A program made the translations under genes and the position numbers. Below the pieces are notes generated by a model, which was not told the origin of the DNA, ran no database searches, and saw nothing but the letters and a program-made list of their open reading frames with translations. From a virus, in IMG/VR virus record IMGVR_UViG_3300042691_014204, positions 1 through 28,098 of that record: a stretch of DNA of 28,098 bases. One strand, given 5' to 3'. This document shows positions 14,601-20,409 of the stretch, in pieces. The first letter of the stretch is position 1, and each line of letters opens with the position of its first letter.

Positions 14601-15866
14601 ATGGATACAACAGGCGTTGTCGGCCCTCTTGAGACAACGCTTCAAATTTTCAGTCAAGACACCGACGAGGCTACGTTTGACGTCAAGCTTACTGGGTCGT
14701 CTTATGCTAGCGGCAGTATATCAACGTATCAGCCGAGCACGCTGGTTATAGGCCAGACCTCCGCTGCAGCCAGTATTAACGCTGTCACGGCTAGCGGCCT
14801 CAGCAGTCAGACGGTTCCTTTCCGGGGTGTTCTCGGGTCTCCCCGAGTAGCCATCAATCCTAATGGACGCGTTGCTGTCGCGGATACCGCAGCTAACCGA
14901 GTGCTTATCTGGAACAGTTACGCATCCCTTGCTACTGGCGCAGCGGCTAATGTGGTTTTAGGGCAGCCCGACTTTACTACCAGCATCGCGCAGACAAGCG
15001 CCAATGCTTCCAACCTTGCTTCACCAAAAGCGGTAGCTTGGTACGGAAACGCCCTTTTGGTAGCTGACTCAGGACGCAACCGAATTCTCATTTGGGATAA
15101 CCCACCCGACGGAACTACCGCCGACGGTATCGGAGGTGTTGGCGGGGTTTGGGCAGCAAATAGAGTCCTCGGTCAAGCAGGTAGCTTTACCACCGCTACT
15201 GGAAATTTTACGGCGGGTAAGTTTAGGGGGATTGTGGACATCTGCGTATCGAGCGGGGGTAAAGTTATCGCGGCTGACCCAGAAAATTACCGGGTCCTCA
15301 TTTGGAACACGTTCCCTGCGAGTAATGCGTCCCCCAACAATGTAATAGGGCAGTCAAGTCTTATTGTAGGCACTGATCCTTTGGGGGCACGATCTTATGG
15401 TACTGGCACACAAGCAGCCCGAACAAGTTACCCTTCAGCGGTCTGCGTCCACCCTACTAGTGGAAAGCTCTTTATTGCCGACGCAGCATATCAACGGGTG
15501 CTCCAATACTCCACTATCCCGACGACCCTCGACGCGGCTCCAGAAGCGGTGTTGTTTCAGACCGACGTATTAGGCACTGACCCCGGGGGCCTTTCTCGCG
15601 GTCAGTGTAACGCTCCGTCTGGGCTATCTATAAACGCAGCAGGGCACCTCGCTGTCGCAGACAACGGCAATCGGCGTGTTTCTATATTTTACTCGGCTAC
15701 TTTAGCGGGAAGCATCCCGGATGCTGTCGTCGGTCAACCAGACTTCACCACTAACACTAGCATAACTCGCTCTGAGCTTACGCTTTCAGACGCTTATGGG
15801 GTAGTGTGGCAAGGCCAAGACCTCCTCGTCACCGATAGAAACCGAGTCGCAATTTTCAAACCATGA
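11637..15866 (+). CDS. Large tail/receptor-binding-type protein: four choice-of-anchor-D Ig-like repeats plus NHL propeller
   Basis: A protein of 1409 residues. Residues 1-410 are a unique virion-attachment-type region. About 412-550 resembles a fibronectin-III domain (FSLKWNSLVDVYSLFLDIS at 420) interrupted by an Ala/Gln-rich helical insert (about 485-525). Four Ig-like repeats of about 85-100 residues follow at 579-663, 686-786, 804-900 and 921-1022, each with a V/F-x-I-x-N-x-G core and ending in a V-x-L-T/K-G strand, the choice-of-anchor-D/ASPM-SPD-2-Hydin pattern. About 1035-1409 holds NHL-type propeller repeats (NRVLIWNSY, VVLGQPDFTT, LLVADSGRNRILIWD, NRRVSIFYS). No signal peptide is present, as expected for a virion protein. 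Host recognition is inferred. The repeats use more A/T-rich codons than the N-terminus. Confidence 0.72.
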   Translation: MIRPKPDVPERYPILSFPTPEGQADLLFYELRDGDLPKNKAWNYGEPHPDAAKFPNHELVFVSAAEGGAGWQRWYYAANRENQHRYNWQFTDTTDWPQLAQTFIVRRSDFSVTSTYEMPPLDVIPYPLEWLATGIEERPINDETLASTFVTVVVTREKIRVRAQDGTYSDREIVGREFDPDTNSTTTYRRSKVPAGTIIPEGIQPDGSVVELQPVNTLWSIKNTKQAAGLAGKAVNGKASRTFQIITNWAWPAVLDSVRITPVKSDPGDFYSAITGYVTVPIYAADAYSGPCLATIIEEWTSKIPVIGGDGEWDSTKSTSPALPQPTPLLPKSIYFDSPSLRVNVPECLHGTLNFYEGNFEQVYPATTPYRWPGSVVAEVNLSANQGGWLKRIMIVNAPSLSGVLTELMLELDALNATSFSLKWNSLVDVYSLFLDISTDPTFKAGTFLSGFENKDVKGTVGTSLISVSRGVTYYCRLKMSRAVGATLAANAAKQAASASGQNSTQAQAAYVAAYNAFVNDAVANNRLQGDQSNTLAVTCPPQPEISLATPGVNWPTIPTNYTDLLTGGTLTFDPTQTSAPLTKTVIIRNPGLLPLSNLSVTFSAGDFSATGTIPTTIEPGQYGVVSVRFAPTTVGDKTGTMVVTSNAINNPSYTVNLTGSAVQPEIDVRYPVGQTPPASKPSGSGIALGSVNTGSSQTYVFSIHNSGNGNLTASISTSSTEPSLWQLTGQPSSAIPPNTSDEFEVTFSPGTSVGTKTLNISIISDDTTDAENPYILTLTAESIAVGSIIVASPDGAVLPDGTYDFGFSAINVSKAKLFTIGNTGVGTLTGITAALYGGGADQFILGTYPATVNSGSSGSFNITFRPTASTPTVKSAVLAITSSDPNRSIFFVNLKGTVGTDHEIVVESPPNNNLVDGVSVVKFGSVLRGSTPLNNFVIRNIGNNRLNLIGSPPVSVVGGDSAKFMVSALSPAVAHLDDGQSTTFSVTMDTTGVVGPLETTLQIFSQDTDEATFDVKLTGSSYASGSISTYQPSTLVIGQTSAAASINAVTASGLSSQTVPFRGVLGSPRVAINPNGRVAVADTAANRVLIWNSYASLATGAAANVVLGQPDFTTSIAQTSANASNLASPKAVAWYGNALLVADSGRNRILIWDNPPDGTTADGIGGVGGVWAANRVLGQAGSFTTATGNFTAGKFRGIVDICVSSGGKVIAADPENYRVLIWNTFPASNASPNNVIGQSSLIVGTDPLGARSYGTGTQAARTSYPSAVCVHPTSGKLFIADAAYQRVLQYSTIPTTLDAAPEAVLFQTDVLGTDPGGLSRGQCNAPSGLSINAAGHLAVADNGNRRVSIFYSATLAGSIPDAVVGQPDFTTNTSITRSELTLSDAYGVVWQGQDLLVTDRNRVAIFKP

Positions 15867-16081
15867 CGCCCGAGCCGGAAGATCCAGAAGAGCAGGAACC
15901 CCCGCAACCCTCACTCCTTGAGATCCTCAACGGAGGTCTGGGTGGGGACATGCAGTTCCAAGCGGTCAAGTCAACCGTCGAGCAGCAGATTGACGGAGCC
16001 TTCGGCATGTTCCGCGTCCTCGGGGCCGGTGCGGTTGGTGGCTTGTCAACCTCCACCGAGCAATTCCTTTTCCTCAAATGA
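15863..16081 (+). CDS. Small acidic protein, function unknown
   Basis: A protein of 72 residues, overlapping the tail gene stop by ATGA. It opens with an acidic Pro/Glu run (PEPEDPEEQEPPQPSLLEIL), then a Gly-rich, mildly hydrophobic second half (GAFGMFRVLGAGAVGGLS) that could be an amphipathic or membrane-touching helix. No family is recognised. The overlaps at both ends indicate translation as part of the tail operon. Confidence 0.58.
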   Translation: MTPEPEDPEEQEPPQPSLLEILNGGLGGDMQFQAVKSTVEQQIDGAFGMFRVLGAGAVGGLSTSTEQFLFLK

Positions 16082-16260
16082 CCAGCGATCAACTCCTCGA
16101 CGGCGAAGCAGGGCCAGAAGCCCAGGCTAACGAGATCTTTCGTATCGTGTCGTCTATGATTGACGAGGCGGTGATGGAGGTTGGGCGTGTCTACGCCGCT
16201 GACGAGGGCACCATTGCCCATCCCGGTTTTCCTGTTGTCGTTGTACGAGATGCACCATGA
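16078..16260 (+). CDS. Small protein, function unknown
   Basis: A protein of 60 residues, joined to both neighbours by ATGA overlaps. It is mostly one helix (ANEIFRIVSSMIDEAVMEVG) followed by a short beta-like end (GFPVVVVRDAP). There is no membrane segment and no cysteine. The tight coupling with the next gene suggests that both act in the same structure, but nothing in the sequence reveals a role. Confidence 0.55.
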   Translation: MTSDQLLDGEAGPEAQANEIFRIVSSMIDEAVMEVGRVYAADEGTIAHPGFPVVVVRDAP

Positions 16261-17096
16261 GCCCTACCCAAGCCAGAGAAGTTATCGAAGCAGCCGGTGA
16301 ACGCATCGCCGACTGGAAATCACGCCTTCGGATTAACACTGGCAGAGGCGTTGAGACTTGGGACAACCAAGGCAGCCAACTGGTTTCGGTAGCTACTTCA
16401 GAAGAAGAAGTGGTTAAAGAACCAGTGGAGCTGCGAGTTTCTCTGTGGGTGTCAGAAGCCAGAGAAGTAATAGCGTATCCGAAAGACGGAAGTTCTTTAA
16501 ATGGAAGCCTCCAGATTTCCACGCAGTTTGTAGAGTATAGAAGCTTTTATGATGTGAGTGGCCTCCAGAGTGGAGAGTATATTGCTGAGGAGGCTTACAA
16601 GGACCCAGATGCGCTTGTGGTCGGTGATTTAGTTAGGCCGAAGTACGACGTGGGTACAATAAACGGAGTTCAATATTTTGATTTTTCGGTTTTCTACCGC
16701 CCCCAAACTGAGGATGACCCAACCGGCATCGGCGGAGGGGGCATCCCTAACGGTATTTCCACCCAGTACTCACCAAGGCAGACTTCAAAAGTGCGGCTCG
16801 TCCTTTCGGTTAGGTCTCACAGTTATGACTACATCAATGACCGCAATAGGCGTGGGCTTCCCATCGAGTTCAGTAGGGGCCAATCAAATGGATACTACGA
16901 CTTTATTGTCCGGCGAGAAGAACGAGACAGAAATGACTCTTCAGTATTGCGTTCTTTTAGGCAGCGCGTTGGGTTCGCGCCCATCACGTTAAACTTTGAG
17001 TCAGACAATAACGAGCCTTTTTTTAACAAGCCTTATTTCATGATGGGGTGGAATACTCCTGGGCTCATTAGCATAGTAGGATGCCGAAAGGTTTGA
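16257..17096 (+). CDS. Probable virion structural protein, beta-rich, function unknown
   Basis: A protein of 279 residues with an ATGA overlap at its start. The N-terminal 45 residues are helical (AREVIEAAGERIADWKSRL); the rest is rich in Tyr, Ser and aromatic strands (QFVEYRSFYDVSGLQSGEY, VQYFDFSVFYRPQ) with Gly-rich loops. From about 16,400 onward, codons become more A/T-rich and no TTGACG is seen until the stop, unlike the flanking genes, which hints at a replaced segment. Position in the tail block suggests a tail or fibre-associated role. I do not recognise the family. Confidence 0.62.
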   Translation: MSPTQAREVIEAAGERIADWKSRLRINTGRGVETWDNQGSQLVSVATSEEEVVKEPVELRVSLWVSEAREVIAYPKDGSSLNGSLQISTQFVEYRSFYDVSGLQSGEYIAEEAYKDPDALVVGDLVRPKYDVGTINGVQYFDFSVFYRPQTEDDPTGIGGGGIPNGISTQYSPRQTSKVRLVLSVRSHSYDYINDRNRRGLPIEFSRGQSNGYYDFIVRREERDRNDSSVLRSFRQRVGFAPITLNFESDNNEPFFNKPYFMMGWNTPGLISIVGCRKV

Positions 17097-17127
17097 CGCC
17101 CGCCCTCCAACCGTCTATTTTACCACC

Positions 17128-18060
17128 ATGTCTTCTATCCGCTTGACCGTAGCCAAAGCCCGTGACCTGCTCTACGAGCATGTGGATGCGTCCAACCCGC
17201 TGGATGAGAAGTTCCTGCGTTGCCTGAACCAAGTGGTGCAACGCTTCCTTGACAGCGGCCTATGGGCCAAGTCGGAGTTTCAGGTCGAGCTATCCGCACC
17301 TAACGGCTACATCACCCTCCCCCGTCGTGCTTCGGCGCTGCTGGGCTTCCGTGTTTCCAATCAATCCCCACGCCGGATCTTCGCGCTAGCCCATGAGTTC
17401 AATGAGGTCGGCCCCGGCCCCCATGAGTTTGACCGTACCATGTCCTCCGTCGTCGAGATGTCTGACGTTTCCGTCCACACCGACCTGACAGAGGCGACTA
17501 CTGTTTTCCTACGCGTGGCCGCCGGAGACACAGGAATCGGTGGTGAGGCAGTCCTGCGTGGCTGGGACGCCGACGGCAAGCGACTCTATTCTCCTGATGG
17601 ACGCGATGGATTGCGGGTCACCCTTGTTTCGGGGGACGGCAATAGCTTCGGATCTGTGCGTGAGATTGAAAGCTTGACGCTTCCAACCATGAGCAAATCC
17701 AGCTCCCTCCGCACCGCTGACATCGAACTCGGTGTCTATGAACCCGGTGAGGAAGACCCATCCTACCGTCGCTATAAAGTCGGGGCTATTCCCAGCAACT
17801 GCACCATCACCGCCCTTTGCAGCCGCCGCCATGTTGATCTCGTCAATGAGGATGATCTGGTAATCCCGAGCAACATAGGAGCCCTGAAGCATGGGCTCAT
17901 CGCACTTCGCTTGGAGGATCAGTCAGACCTTGACAGCTCCGTCGCCCACTTTGACCAAGCCTACGGCTTACTGAACGCTGAGCTTCGCCGCATCCGTGGC
18001 AAAGCCCGTGTCATCCCCACATTCAATTACGGCTCTCCCGGACTCCGCACCTCCTACTAA
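17128..18060 (+). CDS. Connector-like structural protein (head-tail adaptor or tail tubular type)
   Basis: A protein of 310 residues. Its first 60 residues (TVAKARDLLYEHVDASNPLD and FLRCLNQVVQRFLDSGLW) form helices of the kind seen at the N-terminus of podovirus connector proteins, which read a run of sequence positions through a helix-loop-helix before a beta domain. A conserved-looking stretch, YITLPRRASALLGFRVSN, leads into a beta-rich core, with EFNEVGPGPHEF shortly after. I recall LP-x-strand followed by EF--GPG as recurring in structural proteins of short-tailed phages. The last 60 residues are helical again (LRLEDQSDLDSSVAHFDQAY). The gene has a 31-base spacer with no Shine-Dalgarno. 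Role assigned by pattern and position only. Confidence 0.5.
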   Translation: MSSIRLTVAKARDLLYEHVDASNPLDEKFLRCLNQVVQRFLDSGLWAKSEFQVELSAPNGYITLPRRASALLGFRVSNQSPRRIFALAHEFNEVGPGPHEFDRTMSSVVEMSDVSVHTDLTEATTVFLRVAAGDTGIGGEAVLRGWDADGKRLYSPDGRDGLRVTLVSGDGNSFGSVREIESLTLPTMSKSSSLRTADIELGVYEPGEEDPSYRRYKVGAIPSNCTITALCSRRHVDLVNEDDLVIPSNIGALKHGLIALRLEDQSDLDSSVAHFDQAYGLLNAELRRIRGKARVIPTFNYGSPGLRTSY

Positions 18061-18062
18061 TT

Positions 18063-19337
18063 ATGGCTATCACCGCATCACGCACTTCTCTTGGAAGGGA
18101 CCTCGAAACCGGTCGCGAGGCCGCCGCTTCAAGAGGCCGCGCTTCCCTCATGCGAAAAGGACTTCGCCAAGCCAAGAAGGAAAAGAACTATGAGAAGGCT
18201 CTCCAGTTCAACGCTGCTCTTGCAAGTGAAGGTAAAGCCTACGGCATGACCGGAAGCGCCGATGATACAGCCTCGATCGCTCAGGGCCGCGTCAATGCCC
18301 GTGATGCCCTGTCAAATCAGATGCGCGGTCAGCTCCCAGCCATGGCTGGGCAGACCCGCGAGGGTAATATTGCCGCCGCCAAAGCGGCTGGAACCTTTGA
18401 CGCCACCCGTCAGAAGTATAATCAGGCTAACAGCGGCAAGAAGGTCATGGACGAAGCTGGCAACATCATGGATGCCCCGACTACTCCTGTGCCTAGCCCG
18501 ACGCCGACGCCAACCCCCGCTGCTAGCACAAACACGCCACCGGCCAATCCGACTCAACCAAAGCCACCCGCCAAAGTAGCTTCAGCTAAACCGTCGGGGC
18601 GCATCATGGATAACGGCGTTGATGTTTCCTCCGACATTAGGAAAGGGTTATCAGGGAGTCGCACAGGGGGGTTCTACACGGAAGGTACAGGTACTCCCGC
18701 ACCCGCCCCCACTCAACCTAAGCCAGTGACTCCTGCCGCCGAGGTAAACCCGGCACCTGCAGCACCTGATACTAGCGCGGTTAGGGAAAGCGCAGCCAAA
18801 GAGCTATTTAAGAAACCAGCGGGCGCAGAGAATAAGGCTCCTGAAAACCGCATTAGTAAACTAGTGCAAGATGTGAAGGCTGGAAGAGGTGACTCTGCCA
18901 ACACTCCGCAGCTACCTTCTTCGGCTTTTCCGCAGCTACCTCCTTTGGATATCCCAGCACCTATACCAAAAGCGGATACTGACAAACTTAGGGCTGAAGT
19001 AAATGCTGCGTTTACGCCGCCTGTACAAAAAGCAGTTCAAGGAGTAGGGAGGGTTGCAAAAGACGTAGCTAATGCAGCAGGCACAGCTATGTTAGCTGGT
19101 GCCCAAAATCTAGCTGAGGCCACAGGCCTCGCTGTCCCGCGAAAGGATAAAGAAAAGTTTAGTCAAACGGTCGCCGCACGCGCCAAAGGAGGCCCGGTCA
19201 AAGCTGGCAAGCCTTACCTCGTCGGCGAGGAAGGCCCCGAGATTGTCGTCCCAGATGAAGACGGTGAAGTTCTCCCCAACGAAAAGCTCCGTAAAAAGTC
19301 TCGTAAAGAGCTGCAAAAGATGCTCTCTAAGAGGTAA
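18063..19337 (+). CDS. Virion protein with tape-measure-type C-terminal motif
   Basis: A protein of 424 residues starting two bases after the previous stop in the AATTATGGC context. The N-terminal 120 residues are charged helices (RKGLRQAKKEKNYEKALQF). The middle (about 135-330) is a disordered Pro/Thr/Ala-rich region (SPTPTPTPAASTNTPP) with more A/T-rich codons. The C-terminus holds GGPVKAGKPYLVGEEGPE at 376-393 followed by IVVP, the signature that ends many tape-measure proteins of long-tailed phages, and then a basic helix (KKSRKELQKMLSKR). The protein is far shorter than a tape measure and no tail-tube genes are seen. It may be a short-tail internal protein that shares the motif. Confidence 0.6.
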   Translation: MAITASRTSLGRDLETGREAAASRGRASLMRKGLRQAKKEKNYEKALQFNAALASEGKAYGMTGSADDTASIAQGRVNARDALSNQMRGQLPAMAGQTREGNIAAAKAAGTFDATRQKYNQANSGKKVMDEAGNIMDAPTTPVPSPTPTPTPAASTNTPPANPTQPKPPAKVASAKPSGRIMDNGVDVSSDIRKGLSGSRTGGFYTEGTGTPAPAPTQPKPVTPAAEVNPAPAAPDTSAVRESAAKELFKKPAGAENKAPENRISKLVQDVKAGRGDSANTPQLPSSAFPQLPPLDIPAPIPKADTDKLRAEVNAAFTPPVQKAVQGVGRVAKDVANAAGTAMLAGAQNLAEATGLAVPRKDKEKFSQTVAARAKGGPVKAGKPYLVGEEGPEIVVPDEDGEVLPNEKLRKKSRKELQKMLSKR

Positions 19338-19351
19338 CCTCCCCTACTACT

Positions 19352-20362
19352 ATGGCTCTCGCTGACTGGCTCAACCCCGCAACCCCGCAACCCACCTACC
19401 TCACATCTCGTGCGGCGGGTGTCGTCGTGCCTGAGTTCTATAAGGCCGCCACAGAGGTTCGCAAGAACGCCATGGGACTAGCCAGCGATGAGCAATCACT
19501 CCGCCTCAATGATGAGAGGGCTCAACGTGAGCGAGATGCTGAGGCGCGTCGAAAGGCTGAAGAAGCTGCCGCTGCTGCAGTCATGCCTCGTCTGGCCCAG
19601 CTCGACCCAAAGGGCACGAACTATTTTGGTGAGCTAAGCAAGATCATGACCGAGCCCGGTGGGGCCAACGCCCTCGCCAACCAATCCGTTCGGTCATTCC
19701 TTGACATCGCCGGTGGTGCCCGCTCCGAATCCCTTCGTCTCGAAGAAGAGTCCCGCTTGGATCAACGCCGGATGGCTGACGAACAACGGGACATACAACG
19801 TGAGGTTGCTCGTGAAGACCGCATCTCGGCACGTTCTAATGTAGATGGCTTTGAAAATCTTGCCCAGAAGTATGCAGATGAACTAGAAGCTGATGACTTC
19901 TTGACTGCTTACACGCCCAAACTAACTAAGATCCGAGAGCTGCAAAAAACAGCCCCCGATAAGGTTGCCCCGATGTTGACCAAGTTGACTGAAGACTTGA
20001 ACCGAGACCGTAGCCAGCGACTAATTAAGAAGACCTTCCTTGGATATGGAGTAGATCCGGCTGCGATCGAGAAGATCAAGGCCAAAGACGGAGGCAAGTT
20101 CGGAGATTATGCACAGGCTGAGCTTGGGCGTCTGCGAAATCGTGTCTCCCCTGCAACGATCTTAAAAGAGAGACTTGACGGAATTGAGGCTGAGCTAAAG
20201 GCTCCGGGCCTTAGCAGGGCAGACAGACAAGTCCTTTTAGATAGGTATGACGAGTTACTCAGAAACGGAGGAACGGTGTCAACATCTGATGCGGCTGCTG
20301 ATTTTAACCGCCTAACAGGAGGCTCGAAAGCTAAGGGGCCGGAGGCAGGCAATAAGTTCTGA
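19352..20362 (+). CDS. Coiled-coil internal-virion-type protein
   Basis: A protein of 336 residues, almost wholly helical and highly charged: RLNDERAQRERDAEARRKAEEAAA (about 51-74; shown here only by its pattern of repeated Arg/Glu/Ala), RRMADEQRDIQREVAREDR (about 136-154), and further helices to about 310. The end is Gly/Lys-rich. There is no signal peptide, membrane segment or cysteine. It lies between the tape-measure-like gene and the giant gene, the place where podovirus internal (ejected) virion proteins are usually encoded. The role is inferred from composition and gene order; no enzyme motif is visible. Confidence 0.55.
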   Translation: MALADWLNPATPQPTYLTSRAAGVVVPEFYKAATEVRKNAMGLASDEQSLRLNDERAQRERDAEARRKAEEAAAAAVMPRLAQLDPKGTNYFGELSKIMTEPGGANALANQSVRSFLDIAGGARSESLRLEEESRLDQRRMADEQRDIQREVAREDRISARSNVDGFENLAQKYADELEADDFLTAYTPKLTKIRELQKTAPDKVAPMLTKLTEDLNRDRSQRLIKKTFLGYGVDPAAIEKIKAKDGGKFGDYAQAELGRLRNRVSPATILKERLDGIEAELKAPGLSRADRQVLLDRYDELLRNGGTVSTSDAAADFNRLTGGSKAKGPEAGNKF

Positions 20363-20409
20363 CCGCGCTTCCTTGACGAAGTGGCAAACTTTAGGCATGG
20401 TAGCCGAAT

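Noticed and set aside
19331-19341. GAGGTAACCTC palindrome at the end of the tape-measure-like gene
   Set aside because: A palindrome with a one-base centre cannot form a useful hairpin loop, and no T-run follows; it overlaps a stop codon and is probably chance.
20363-20409. TTGACG at 20373-20378 as a -35 promoter box before the giant gene
   Set aside because: No TATAAT-like box lies 16-18 bases downstream, and TTGACG is so frequent throughout the window that one copy has no weight.
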